From positions 1 to 40,518 of the forward strand of contig JAHDIA010000003.1 in NCBI GenBank assembly GCA_020631035.1: a DNA stretch of 40,518 nt, given 5' to 3'. The notes beneath the pieces were generated by a model. That model saw nothing but the letters and a program-made list of their open reading frames with translations, was not told the origin of the DNA and made no database searches. The translations under genes and the position numbers were made by a program. This DNA comes from Chitinophagales bacterium (lineage in GTDB: Bacteria; Bacteroidota; Bacteroidia; Chitinophagales; UBA2359). Of the stretch, positions 15,074-24,479 are shown piece by piece (positions within the stretch are counted from its first letter, which is position 1; every line of letters begins with the position of its first letter).

Positions 15074-15871
15074 TTGCAAAAACTATTTCCTATACTTTTT
15101 ATAAGCATGCTTTTTTACACCTCAAATGGTTATTCTCAAAGTAAGCCTGCCGATATTGAATTATCAAAACTTTCAGAAAAATCACTTGTTGAACGCCTAA
15201 AATTTGTTGCACAAAAGTTAAAAGATTATGAACGTTTTGATTGGTCTTATTTAGAATCAACACTACTAAAAGATTTAGATACAGTTGCTATTTTAACGGA
15301 GCAAGATTATTTCTCCTTTGCACAATTTTATTTTGCGACCTATAACTATATAGTAATTCATTATTTAGATAAAAAGGGAGTAGAATTTTTCTACCAATTA
15401 GAACCTATCATTATTAAACAGACAGAAGAAACAAAATGGCGCATTCCAAATGAAAACACCTTTTTCGATGGCATTATGTATCTGTATCTTCTCCAAGAAC
15501 GATATGATAATGTACTCGAAGCCGTAGAGCTTCATTACGAACAACATAATAGAAACCCACGAAAAAACCCCAATGCTTATATTTTTGCATCAGTAATTGA
15601 ATCTCTTTATAGAAATAATGAAAAAGCAAGGCAATGGTATAATGTAGCTTACAATTCATATATCAACCCACAAGATGTGGCATTTTTAAAAGAAGTAGAT
15701 GAGCTATTGAAACATAATGAAAACATAAATAGATCACAAAAAAGAAGTTATGACTATGGTGCTAATATTGGTTCCGCTTTTAGAATGGTATTTAATGTGG
15801 CAAGAATAGTAACTATGGCAAAAATTGCATCAGATGCCACAGGTAGCTTTTTAAATGATCTATCAAAATAA
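15074..15871 (+). CDS. Exported protein of unknown function (first of the coupling-protein operon)
   Basis: A 265-residue protein with an N-terminal signal peptide (MQKLFPILFISMLFYTSNGY, cleavage near SQ) if translation starts at the TTG at 15074. The ATG at 15104 would remove most of the signal. The mature part is helical and rich in aromatics; residues ~225-255 (ANIGSAFRMVFNVARIVTMA) are moderately hydrophobic. Helical-repeat (TPR-like) folding is possible from stretches such as DGIMYLYLLQERYDNVLEAV. I do not recognise a family. It is followed after 6 bp by another exported protein, so the two are probably co-expressed. Confidence 0.6.
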   Translation: MQKLFPILFISMLFYTSNGYSQSKPADIELSKLSEKSLVERLKFVAQKLKDYERFDWSYLESTLLKDLDTVAILTEQDYFSFAQFYFATYNYIVIHYLDKKGVEFFYQLEPIIIKQTEETKWRIPNENTFFDGIMYLYLLQERYDNVLEAVELHYEQHNRNPRKNPNAYIFASVIESLYRNNEKARQWYNVAYNSYINPQDVAFLKEVDELLKHNENINRSQKRSYDYGANIGSAFRMVFNVARIVTMAKIASDATGSFLNDLSK

Positions 15872-15877
15872 AAAAGT

Positions 15878-17920
15878 ATGAGAATTATTATAACAGTTTT
15901 ATTATTATTCTCTATAACAGTCTGTTTGGCACAAAAAACTGCAGAACACAAAAGATTGATGAATATTGATGGTTGGGAAGAAACATATGAGAATGAATTT
16001 CAAAGTATGCCAGAAGATATTAGACAAATTGCTTATTCCCAAGAAGAAATAAGATTCATATTGTTTATTCACTATATGTATGATTTGGGGGCAAACAGAA
16101 CAAAAGCAAAAAACTATATACCTATTTTAGAATTTAAAGAAATTGAAAAATCACTTGATAAAAAGCCAGATTGTAGAAATCTGAAAAATATTATTTCTCA
16201 ACCTTACTCTTTTCATTTATTTCTTTACAGAGATTATTGTAATCAGGGTAATTGTGACAAAAAGTACAAAAAAAGAATTGACAAATATTTTGAATGTGCA
16301 GGTATCTTAGAAGATGGAACAAATACAAACGGTTTTTTGAATTCTGAATGGACTAACATATACGATTTATTTGTGAAATACAAAGAAGTACTTAATGGTG
16401 ATAGAGATCTCAAATATTTCTTAAACGATTATGACATAAGAGATATAGTCAAAAATAACACAGCACTTCCAAGTCCAAATACAACAACTTATTTTTCTAA
16501 TATATTTGATTATTATTCTCATAAAGAAGATTTGATTAAAGAAGATTTGATTAAACTAGATATGAGACAATCTCGGGAACAAAACAGCGAACTAAATAGT
16601 TTAGCCTCAAATTCTTATCATGCCTATCTTGATGAGAATGCAAAGTTTCTTAGAGAACAATATGACAGAGCTGTATTTATTGATTTACTAATTGATCTGG
16701 AGTTTAGATACCATTTTAAAAATGCCTTTAAAACAAATGCATATATGCCTTTCGAAATGTTGAAAAATACATTGAAACATAAACACTATCCATATATGAT
16801 TTATAATTTGCTTACAATAAGAGATTTTAATTTAAAACAAACTCCAGTAATGTTAGCAGTATACTACTACATAGCAACGAAAGAAGCAAATGACCCCAAT
16901 ACTCCCTACAGTTTAAAGGCACATCAAACTATTAGATTAATAGAAAAACTTATAGAAAATAAAGAAAAAGATGAAAAACAAAAATTTAACCATAAAATAG
17001 AAAAAGCTACTAAGAATAACACTTTTTTTACAATAGAAGACGTAATAACTAAACCTGAATTATTACTGCGAAATTTAAATAAATATAACCCCACATTCTT
17101 TAGTAAATTACTCACAAATCATTATGACTGTAAAAAAGTAGAAAGAGAAACATTGCGATGGTATCACACACAATTAGAAGTAGAACAAGAAAAGTTAGAC
17201 CAAAACAAACCAAAATATGAAGGAAATCCCTTTACAAATATTAAAGAGCCACAAAAAAAAGAAATAAGTAAGTCCGAAAAAGCATACAAAAGCCACCTAA
17301 ATCAAGTCAAAAAATGCAAGGAGGCTATTGATAAAGAAAGAGCAAATATTGACACTGTCTCATTAGTGAATTTAAAACTTAAGTATCCATTAGAGGTTTA
17401 TGCTTTTATAAAAAATGTAACAAAACAACGACAAATAATCTTAGATGTTTGGATTACTCCAGATAGAGAACAAGAATTGAGATTACCAAGTGATAATTAC
17501 TATAATAAACTAATAACTACGAACAGTATAGAAGATGATATAGTAAAAATATATCCCTATGATATAAAACATCATATCAGAGTAAAACTTTATCCTGATA
17601 TTAATTTGGGAGAACTGCTCTGTGAAAAAGCACGTTATGGATATGGACCTAAAACAGAAAAGATAGTCTTAAAGACTATTCCAAATTTTGAAATAACAAT
17701 ATTTAATATTAGTAATGGAGCTATTTATTACACGCATAACAAACCTGACTTTTTTAATATTGAAAATTTAGAAAAACTAATAAGAGAGTCCATTGAAGCA
17801 TATAATGTGGGAGAAATCATAAGTCTAAAAATTACTGATATTAAAACAATTAAACCACCCACTGTAAAAGGCAAGTATTATGAACCCAAATCACGAATTA
17901 ATCTTGGCAAGTTTAAATAA
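15878..17920 (+). CDS. Large exported protein of unknown function
   Basis: 680 residues, signal peptide MRIIITVLLLFSITVCLAQK, no later membrane segment, so likely periplasmic or surface-exposed. The mature chain is Lys/Asn/Tyr-rich and largely helical. Cys residues cluster at ~85-140 (YRDYCNQGNCDKKYKK). A five-residue tandem duplication (EDLIK EDLIK, near 16526) comes from an exact 15-bp DNA repeat. Residues ~440-500 look like a charged coiled coil, and the last ~180 look beta-rich. I recognise no family. It lies between the first exported protein and the coupling protein, with 5-6 bp gaps on both sides. Confidence 0.65.
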   Translation: MRIIITVLLLFSITVCLAQKTAEHKRLMNIDGWEETYENEFQSMPEDIRQIAYSQEEIRFILFIHYMYDLGANRTKAKNYIPILEFKEIEKSLDKKPDCRNLKNIISQPYSFHLFLYRDYCNQGNCDKKYKKRIDKYFECAGILEDGTNTNGFLNSEWTNIYDLFVKYKEVLNGDRDLKYFLNDYDIRDIVKNNTALPSPNTTTYFSNIFDYYSHKEDLIKEDLIKLDMRQSREQNSELNSLASNSYHAYLDENAKFLREQYDRAVFIDLLIDLEFRYHFKNAFKTNAYMPFEMLKNTLKHKHYPYMIYNLLTIRDFNLKQTPVMLAVYYYIATKEANDPNTPYSLKAHQTIRLIEKLIENKEKDEKQKFNHKIEKATKNNTFFTIEDVITKPELLLRNLNKYNPTFFSKLLTNHYDCKKVERETLRWYHTQLEVEQEKLDQNKPKYEGNPFTNIKEPQKKEISKSEKAYKSHLNQVKKCKEAIDKERANIDTVSLVNLKLKYPLEVYAFIKNVTKQRQIILDVWITPDREQELRLPSDNYYNKLITTNSIEDDIVKIYPYDIKHHIRVKLYPDINLGELLCEKARYGYGPKTEKIVLKTIPNFEITIFNISNGAIYYTHNKPDFFNIENLEKLIRESIEAYNVGEIISLKITDIKTIKPPTVKGKYYEPKSRINLGKFK

Positions 17921-17925
17921 TTCCA

Positions 17926-20900
17926 TTGAGAAAAGTTATATTAATAATATGGATTTTGGGAACAGTCTATTTACTATATAGCCTGTATATTAATAGGCAT
18001 CTCAGTGATATATATACTACTGACAACATCGAAGATACATTAAAAAAAGAAGGTTCTTTTGTTAAAAACATACCATTTGGTGAATCAATAATAAGTATAT
18101 ATCAATACAACGAAAAAGAAATTATATATGTACCTATCCAATCTGTAAGAAAACAAATCATCATAAGTAAGACAGAACAAGATAAATTAACCAATACTGT
18201 AGAACAATCACTTTCAAGTCAAAAAAAGCATATATCAGCACAAGAAAGACTTATAAAAATTAATACAGAAGAACTAATCTTACAAAAAGATAGACTCTCC
18301 GAATTAGTGAATATAAAAAATAGTTTTACATACAAAAGAGAGCTAATAAAAGCTCGAATAGAAAGTGAAGAAAAATCTGTCGAATTTAATAGAAAACACA
18401 TTAAAGAATATCCTTCAAAAATAAAAAAAATAAAAAAGGAAAGAGAAATCAGTATTGATAAAATAAATGAAGAACGGCTAAAAAACACTTGGGCTATGAA
18501 GCGTTATAGTCCACTGGAATGGCAATTTTTTTGGAAACAAGTTACCAAAAGCAAATACAAAGAAGCAGAAAAATTTCATCAAAATTGTCAAAAAGGGCTA
18601 TCAAAAAATTTAGAAAAAATAGAAAGCTACAAATCTGATTTAGAAACATTATACACAGACTCTCTTGGTATAGAAAAAAATATAACTGATTTTGAATCCA
18701 AAATCAAGATACTAAAACAACAAAATGAAAATATTTATGGTGATATAGAAAACACTAAAAACACCATTACTCGAAATAAAAAAGATTTTTTTAGTACTCA
18801 ATTACAATCAACAGCAGACAGTTTAGGTCAAGGATGGAAATGCGATTTATACGAATTTAAAAATGAATTTTGTTTAATGTCAAAAACAATTTATTGCATT
18901 GAGCAAAATCCATCTTTCACAGAAAAAAAAGCCCTCATAAGAGAAATTAAAAAGAGTGCTGATATTAGTCTTAGTGAAATAAGAGCTAAAAAGCGATGTG
19001 ATAAAAGTTTCACAACACAAGCTGAACAACAAGAGTTGATCTTAAAGCAGGTAAAAAAATCTGTAAGTGATAAAGCAAGAAATAACTTCATCTATCAGAA
19101 AGATGATTCAATTATCTTTGATATATCTTATAATCAAATACCTAGTGACACTACATATTTAAGCTCTATATACATAAGTAGTCTATGGGGATTTATAAGC
19201 TATGTAATACTATCATTTATTTGTTTTATTTATTCCCGCCTACTCTTAGCTATAGCTGACTGGAAAAAAAAAGGTAAAAAGGAAATGTTGCAAATAATTG
19301 GCACACATCGAAAAACCATGCGCCAAGGAGCTGCAATATTTATTATCACTATTAGTATATGTTGCATATTTCAAAGTGGGATTCTTCCTAGCTTATGGGA
19401 TAATGTAGTAGTTTTATTTGAAAATCACACAGACAGTACAAAAACTAAGGAAAATATATTTAGAATAATTGCTAATATATTATGGAAAATAATGATAGAA
19501 GTCGGCAATTTTTTAAAAGAACTAAATTCAGTTTTTTCTTCCTTAATTGCTGAGAGGTTCTACGAATTTAGTGAAGGTCAAACAGGAAATCGTTTACTTG
19601 TTTATGGAGATTATGATTTAACAAAAATATTTAACTCGCGCAGTCCAATACAAAATATTCTTTTTCCTGTATTCTATATAATAGCATTCTCTCTGATATA
19701 TTTCATAGGTAAACCCATTTTGAAAATAACCCTTACATTGACAAGACCAGTTGCTTTGGTTATTTATGAGTTACTTTTGGGTAACAATAAAATGACCTCA
19801 TCTCAAAACAAAAGCATTCAATATAGAGTTATTCGATTTATAGCTATAATGTTTGGATTAGTTAAAGAACCTGATACCAGTTATGGTTCAGCACGAATAG
19901 CTAAAAAATCAGAGATGCGAGAAGTCATCAATAAAAAGCACAAAGGACTGTTAATTGATGGGGAAAAAGGCAGACTGACAATAGACCAGTCAAATAGTCA
20001 TTTGATGGTTATTGCTCCTACAGGACAGGGCAAAACTACTCGATACATTCTTCCCAATTTGCTTTCAACAACTTCTGAAAGTGAGCAGTCATTTGTCGTG
20101 ACAGATGTAAAAGGTGAAATTTTTAAAATAGCCCATAAGCACCTACAAGAATGTGGTTATGAATGCAGAGTTATTCATTTTGGGGGCGACACATCCCACC
20201 ATTACAACCCACTCAAAAGAGCCAAAACCGATGAAGATATTGCAATGATTGGAGAAACCATTGTCAGTATTGGGGTGAAAGGATCAGCAGAAAATGCACA
20301 ATTTTGGAACAATAGCGCAAGTGGTTTAATCATTGGACTGATACAAGTTTTAAAAAACTATCTCCCCTTTGATCCAGACTCAGACGATGGTATTGTAACA
20401 GTTGCCTCTATTCAGAAAAGAACCGATTTAACAGAGGAACAGATACAAGAAAAAATAGCAGAAAATGAGCATTACTGTACGTTTGAAAATCTTTTAAAGC
20501 TATTAAAAAACCTGACACACAGAAAAGAGGAAGTCAAACAGTTTATAGAAGATTATGCCCCAAATGAAAAAGTAGAAGATAGTATTTTCTCCCTTATCTA
20601 TGCTCCTGATGAACAAGCAGGGGGCTTTATATCCACAGCCCTGGCATCATTAAAGGGTATCAATTATTCAAAAGCTGGAAAACTCACTGCAAAAGACACC
20701 ATCAACTTTGAGGATTTACGAAGTCTTGATAAAAAAGTGGCTCTGTTTGTACGCACAGATGCACTCAACCCTGAAAACTATAAGTTTATTCAAACGCTAC
20801 TCTACAAACAAATTTTTGATTATTGTAATACTACAGGAAATGAGGCACAAAATGAGAATCTAGAGCAGCGTTCAATTCAGTTTTTATTAGATGAGTTCGG

Positions 20901-21399
20901 TAATTTAGGAAGACTCCCCAACTTCCAAAACTTGACCTCTGTAATACGATCGGCTGGCTGCTCGCTCTCAGTTATTATTCAAGACTATAATCAGCTCCAA
21001 GAAACGTATGGCAAAGATGGATCAAATATCATCTTTACCAATTTGAATAATAAAATCCTGTTGGGAGGGGTATCAAATACTGAATTACTTAAAATATTTT
21101 CCACTCTATTAGGTAAGCAAACCATTTCAAAACCATCAAGAGATGGCGAAAAGACTGGTGAGAAAATGGCTCGTGATTTGCGAACACCTGATGAGTTGAG
21201 AACATTACCAGAAGGAAAAGGCATTATGATTTCGGGAAATGAGTTAGCAATGGAAATATATATGAGTGCTTACTACAAACACAAACAATACAATGCAAGA
21301 GCGAATGAAGAAGCACCAACATACAGTGAGCAGGTTATGGGCTATGATGTAAATGCGACTACTCCTTATGAGATTGTCATTCGGGAACTAGAAGAATAA
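17926..21399 (+). CDS. VirD4/TraG-type coupling ATPase with a 660-residue N-terminal extension
   Basis: The last ~500 of 1157 residues form a type IV coupling protein: YGSARIAKKSEMREV, Walker A in APTGQGKTT (~697-705), SFVVTDVKGEIF, Walker B in FLLDEFGNLGRLPNF (~986-1000), then SVIIQDYNQL. These hexameric ATPases bring relaxase-DNA complexes to the transfer channel. Unusually, the N-terminal half has one anchor helix (2-22), a long charged coiled coil (~70-330), and about four further membrane segments (~415-445, 466-490, 576-600, 607-619). Usual family members have one to three helices and 550-700 residues in all. The TTG start at 17926 gives the first helix; no ATG fits. Two exported proteins are encoded just upstream. 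Confidence 0.85.
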   Translation: MRKVILIIWILGTVYLLYSLYINRHLSDIYTTDNIEDTLKKEGSFVKNIPFGESIISIYQYNEKEIIYVPIQSVRKQIIISKTEQDKLTNTVEQSLSSQKKHISAQERLIKINTEELILQKDRLSELVNIKNSFTYKRELIKARIESEEKSVEFNRKHIKEYPSKIKKIKKEREISIDKINEERLKNTWAMKRYSPLEWQFFWKQVTKSKYKEAEKFHQNCQKGLSKNLEKIESYKSDLETLYTDSLGIEKNITDFESKIKILKQQNENIYGDIENTKNTITRNKKDFFSTQLQSTADSLGQGWKCDLYEFKNEFCLMSKTIYCIEQNPSFTEKKALIREIKKSADISLSEIRAKKRCDKSFTTQAEQQELILKQVKKSVSDKARNNFIYQKDDSIIFDISYNQIPSDTTYLSSIYISSLWGFISYVILSFICFIYSRLLLAIADWKKKGKKEMLQIIGTHRKTMRQGAAIFIITISICCIFQSGILPSLWDNVVVLFENHTDSTKTKENIFRIIANILWKIMIEVGNFLKELNSVFSSLIAERFYEFSEGQTGNRLLVYGDYDLTKIFNSRSPIQNILFPVFYIIAFSLIYFIGKPILKITLTLTRPVALVIYELLLGNNKMTSSQNKSIQYRVIRFIAIMFGLVKEPDTSYGSARIAKKSEMREVINKKHKGLLIDGEKGRLTIDQSNSHLMVIAPTGQGKTTRYILPNLLSTTSESEQSFVVTDVKGEIFKIAHKHLQECGYECRVIHFGGDTSHHYNPLKRAKTDEDIAMIGETIVSIGVKGSAENAQFWNNSASGLIIGLIQVLKNYLPFDPDSDDGIVTVASIQKRTDLTEEQIQEKIAENEHYCTFENLLKLLKNLTHRKEEVKQFIEDYAPNEKVEDSIFSLIYAPDEQAGGFISTALASLKGINYSKAGKLTAKDTINFEDLRSLDKKVALFVRTDALNPENYKFIQTLLYKQIFDYCNTTGNEAQNENLEQRSIQFLLDEFGNLGRLPNFQNLTSVIRSAGCSLSVIIQDYNQLQETYGKDGSNIIFTNLNNKILLGGVSNTELLKIFSTLLGKQTISKPSRDGEKTGEKMARDLRTPDELRTLPEGKGIMISGNELAMEIYMSAYYKHKQYNARANEEAPTYSEQVMGYDVNATTPYEIVIRELEE

Positions 21400-21454
21400 T
21401 TGACATCTTTTTTGGAAAGGGTTATATTCAGTAAGTAAAAGTAATTATCAACCA

Positions 21455-21766
21455 ATGAAAAGAATACTCAATGAAATTCGTTATCTAGTAAACTACTATA
21501 TCCAAACACCCCTTCATTTACTTTATGAGAAAGATGATGAATTAAGAGAAATATCATTAGAAGCGAAAGCCAAAGGATACAAACAATTCAGAGCTGATGA
21601 AATCGAAGATGAACTCTGTGAAAAAAAGGCACAAAAAATGATACAGCTTGAAAAAGAAGTAGCACAACTAAGCCCATCAGAGAGAGCAGAAATAGACGCA
21701 TTTTTATCATTGAGTCTTGCTGAAAAAAGAGCGCATATTCAAAAACACACAAACATAATTCAATAG
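21455..21766 (+). CDS. Small hypothetical protein
   Basis: 103 residues, charged, helical. Starts MKRILNEIRYLVNYYIQTPL and contains LEKEVAQLSPSERAEIDAFL, which looks like a small helical domain. There is no signal peptide and I do not recognise it. It lies 55 bp after the coupling-protein gene and 22 bp before the next small gene in the same direction, so it is probably part of the mobilization operon. Confidence 0.55.
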   Translation: MKRILNEIRYLVNYYIQTPLHLLYEKDDELREISLEAKAKGYKQFRADEIEDELCEKKAQKMIQLEKEVAQLSPSERAEIDAFLSLSLAEKRAHIQKHTNIIQ

Positions 21767-21788
21767 ATATAAACCAAAACCTTACAAG

Positions 21789-22403
21789 GTGGATAAAAAA
21801 AAGAGAAAGGAAATAGAAGCCTTTTTAAAGGTATATGCCAAACAACAAATGGCACAGCAAATTGAACGCAAGGGCAAAAATGCAACCATTGGTTATGTAC
21901 CAAAAAAAAACTTTGGGCTTGCCATCTTTGATTTGCTCACCAATGAAAGAGGAAGGGCAAAAAATCGCTACATAAAAAGACAAATAAAAAACATCAAAGA
22001 TGCCTGTAAACAAAATCCTACACGATGGCAAATGTGGGAGGAACGTATGTTGGATTACAAGGAAAATGAGCGAAAAAATCAGAAAAGACTAGAATACAAA
22101 CGACAAAAATACCAGCGAGAAAGTGGCGCATCACAAAACAACGAGCCAGAAAAACCAACACTTTTTCAGAAACTCAAACAATCCCCTCAGCGAATTTTAA
22201 ACTATTTCAGACCTAAAAAAGAAGTAAGCACTCCCCCACTCCAAGCTATACCAAACCAAAAAAAGAAAGCAGTACAGCCCAAAGCTGCCCCAAATCAACC
22301 TACACAAATGCAGATAAGCGAATGGAAAAAGACACGAAAAAATCCATTCCCAAGTCCTTTTGAGAGCCGAACACCTGATCGAAAAAAAGGACGAAAAAGA
22401 TAA
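21789..22403 (+). CDS. Basic hypothetical protein, possibly DNA-binding
   Basis: 204 residues starting at GTG (21789): MDKKKRKEIEAFLKVYAKQQ. Strongly basic throughout (many Lys/Arg), with a central stretch RYIKRQIKNIKDACKQNPTR and a Pro/Lys-rich disordered tail ending RTPDRKKGRKR. The composition suggests nucleic-acid binding, perhaps a relaxosome accessory. No family recognised. Its stop faces the relaxase stop only 1 bp away (convergent), with no visible terminator between them. Confidence 0.55.
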   Translation: MDKKKRKEIEAFLKVYAKQQMAQQIERKGKNATIGYVPKKNFGLAIFDLLTNERGRAKNRYIKRQIKNIKDACKQNPTRWQMWEERMLDYKENERKNQKRLEYKRQKYQRESGASQNNEPEKPTLFQKLKQSPQRILNYFRPKKEVSTPPLQAIPNQKKKAVQPKAAPNQPTQMQISEWKKTRKNPFPSPFESRTPDRKKGRKR

Positions 22404-22404
22404 A

Positions 22405-23277
22405 TTAGAACCTACGTTTTATCTGTTTTTTACGCTCATTGCCTCTTACTTTTTTCTGTCCTCTTTCTTTGGAAACAAGGCGTTTTATTTTCTGAAATAA
22501 GGTAGTTTCTTTTAAAAGGGTTTCATATCTGTACTTTCTTTTGCCAATCGTTACCCCTGTTGGTACTTCTCTTCTCTGGTAGGTTTGCACGCCATAACGA
22601 TTCAAAAATCGCTCAACCTGTTTCAAATTTGCCGATGATTCAACTGCTCGAATAAGGGTGTCTTGCACCATTTCTCTTTCAGACAATGGTTTATCAAGCT
22701 GCTTCATCTGAGCCTTCCTGTTTTCTCTCTGCCAATGATCCCGATACTGCCCTTGCTTTAATTTTAGTTCTTTTACAGGAGATATTTGAGGGTATCTTTC
22801 ACGCTGATATTGACGAGTAATTGTCTTGCATTCTTCAAACTCTTTGATGCTCATTCGCACCCTTTTGGCACTCCGTTGTTCATTGGGGCTTATCATCAAA
22901 TGAACGTGAACGGCATCGGTATCAAAATGAGGACGAGCTAAAACGATGGCATTTTCAGCACGAGTATCAATGTATTTTTGAGTGATTTCTTCAAGCATAT
23001 CACGAGTGACATTCTTTGCCACTTGTGGATCAAAGCTCAGCACTTCGTGATACATTGTAACCCCATTTTTACGCTGCTTGGTAAAGCGCATATTCTGGAC
23101 AAATTCATCTGCAATATCAAGCAAAGATTTATCAAGATTCTCCTTATCCAAATCAGTTTCTATGCCGTGAAGAATTGAAAATTGTCGCTCATCTTCTCTG
23201 CCGTCTTTATCAGTAAAAATGTATCGAACAAGCTGATGATGACTCGCTGTTTTTCGGCTGAGGCTTTTAATGATCAT
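22405..23277 (-). CDS. Mobilization relaxase (MobP-like)
   Basis: 290 residues starting MIIKSLSRKTASHHQLVRYI. The metal-binding motif RPHFDTDAVHVHLMIS (H117, H124, H126) is the classic relaxase HxxxxxxHxH site. Tyr19 in VRYIF is a candidate catalytic tyrosine, and FTKQRKNGVTMYHEVLSF is the second conserved segment. Relaxases nick oriT and lead the strand into the recipient. The C-terminal third is basic (KIKRLVSKERGQKKV). The MobC-like gene overlaps its start by 11 bp, so the two form one operon reading away from the probable oriT at 23741-24125. Confidence 0.9.
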   Translation of the reverse strand: MIIKSLSRKTASHHQLVRYIFTDKDGREDERQFSILHGIETDLDKENLDKSLLDIADEFVQNMRFTKQRKNGVTMYHEVLSFDPQVAKNVTRDMLEEITQKYIDTRAENAIVLARPHFDTDAVHVHLMISPNEQRSAKRVRMSIKEFEECKTITRQYQRERYPQISPVKELKLKQGQYRDHWQRENRKAQMKQLDKPLSEREMVQDTLIRAVESSANLKQVERFLNRYGVQTYQRREVPTGVTIGKRKYRYETLLKETTLFQKIKRLVSKERGQKKVRGNERKKQIKRRF

Positions 23278-23740
23278 CTTCTTTTTTTTCGGCTGTGGTC
23301 AAATAACTGAGAATGAGTTTGTCCACCTTTCGGAACTCGGAACGCAAATTTTCATACGGCACAACATCGCCATAGGAACGATTGGAGTGCATATTTTTGA
23401 CTACTGAATTGATGTTGCGCCCGATGGCATTTAGCTCAAAAATGAGCTTGTCCAGTCCTTCATAACTTGGCATTATATAGCCACCACTTCCATAGGCTAA
23501 AGCAGCATCTAAGACATATCGAGACAGCTTCATATCTTTTTCGGCTGCTTGTTTTTCCAGCTCTTCAAAGTCTTTTTGGGAGGGATTTATGGTGATGCGC
23601 TTGCCTCTTTTTTCCTTGCTAAAGTGAGCAAGATACAGCTTCCTGTACTCTCCTTTTAGGCGTTCGATTTCTTCTGAAGGTGTTGAAGCATCAACCCCTT
23701 TTGACTTTAAAAACTCTTTCAGATTCTTGTATTTTTTCAT
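23267..23740 (-). CDS. MobC-like relaxosome protein
   Basis: 157 residues with an RHH-like centre (KRITINPSQKDFEELEKQAA) and the bacterial mobilization motif LNAIGRNINSVVKNMHSN. Proteins of this family bind near oriT, open the duplex at nic and help the relaxase. The length and the position just upstream of, and overlapping, the relaxase gene are standard. The N-terminal 50 residues (KYKNLKEFLKSKGVDA) are charged. Transcription starts in the intergenic region that holds the long inverted repeat, so autoregulation is plausible. Confidence 0.85.
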   Translation of the reverse strand: MKKYKNLKEFLKSKGVDASTPSEEIERLKGEYRKLYLAHFSKEKRGKRITINPSQKDFEELEKQAAEKDMKLSRYVLDAALAYGSGGYIMPSYEGLDKLIFELNAIGRNINSVVKNMHSNRSYGDVVPYENLRSEFRKVDKLILSYLTTAEKKEDDH

Positions 23741-23802
23741 CGCAAATTCTTTGCAAAGCAGGCAATTTTAGCTGGGAGTCAAGAGGGTGCTAAACCCCTT
23801 TT

Positions 23803-23868
23803 GCAAGATGCAATTTGGTGGCAAACACAATACGGTAGTATTTGTTGGCTGCCAATTTGCAATCTTGC
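23803..23868. repeat. Long imperfect inverted repeat (oriT candidate)
   Basis: The left arm 23803-23833 (starting GCAAGATGCAATTTGG) and right arm 23838-23868 (ending CCAATTTGCAATCTTGC) pair over about 31 bp with a few mismatches or bulges, around a 4-bp loop GGTA. Long hairpins adjacent to nic are typical of plasmid oriT. Confidence 0.65.
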
Positions 23869-24008
23869 TATTTCTAACACTCTCATATTTTCCCCGATTT
23901 CATTCATATTCAAACATTGCCAAAGTGTCAATACCCATTCCTACCCATACACCCCATTGTACCACAATTCAAACGCCCAATCATAGGACTAAAGCAGACA
24001 ACAAAAAA

Positions 24009-24044
24009 GGTTTTCTCAGGCATACCACAAGAAAGATGGTCTCC
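24009..24044. repeat. Dispersed box, copy 2
   Basis: GGTTTT, AGGCAT (24018-24023), 6-bp gap, AGAAAGAT (24030-24037), GGTCTCC. Unlike the copies at 1289 and 30821, no 9-bp array adjoins it. It lies in the oriT region. Confidence 0.55.
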
Positions 24045-24125
24045 CTCTTTTCCTTTCTTCACTAAAACCAGTTTACCATCAAATCACAGCATTTGAAAAT
24101 TTGGTATTTGACCACGCACTTTTAC

Positions 24126-24470
24126 CTATCCTTCTGAACAGATCAAAGTTAAACGTTCCAGCACCTTGTCCACAAAATCAGCCTCTACCCTATCGCCACT
24201 AAAACGAGCTTCACGCTCCACCCAATCTAAATTGCGAATGTGATCACTCAGAACAACTCCAAAAGTTTCGATTGAGTCAGGCAATGGAATTTCTCCTGCA
24301 TACTGTTTGGCATTTTTAGTAATAGGGGCATTGACCATCATACCAGTTTTATCATTGTATTTGGTATTGGATAAAACCAGTACAGGACGCTCCCCTGCTT
24401 GTTCGTGTCCTTTGGTCGGATCAAGATTGATCCAAACAATATCTCCACGCTTGGGTACATACTCACTCAT
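24126..24470 (-). CDS. mazF: MazF/PemK-type toxin (endoribonuclease)
   Basis: 114 residues beginning MSEYVPKRGDIVWINLDPTK, followed by GHEQAGERPVLVLSN, the core MazF signature (RGDIxW.x.P..G.EQ.G.RPxxVLS). The helix near the C-terminus (DFVDKVLERLTLI) also fits. MazF cleaves mRNA at short sequences when its antitoxin decays, stabilising the plasmid by post-segregational killing. The antitoxin gene lies 9 bp upstream in the same operon, the usual order. Confidence 0.92.
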   Translation of the reverse strand: MSEYVPKRGDIVWINLDPTKGHEQAGERPVLVLSNTKYNDKTGMMVNAPITKNAKQYAGEIPLPDSIETFGVVLSDHIRNLDWVEREARFSGDRVEADFVDKVLERLTLICSEG

Positions 24471-24479
24471 TGGCTTGTT

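Larger units (their letters stand above)
23741..24125. other. Probable oriT region
   Basis: The 385-bp non-coding stretch upstream of mobC contains an imperfect inverted repeat with 31-bp arms and box copy 2 at 24009-24044. Its location next to relaxosome genes makes it the best oriT candidate in the window. The nic site cannot be assigned from sequence alone. Confidence 0.55.

Noticed and set aside
23787-24065. Plus-strand gene in the oriT region
   Set aside because: It runs through the long inverted repeat and the box copy and has no protein-like composition.
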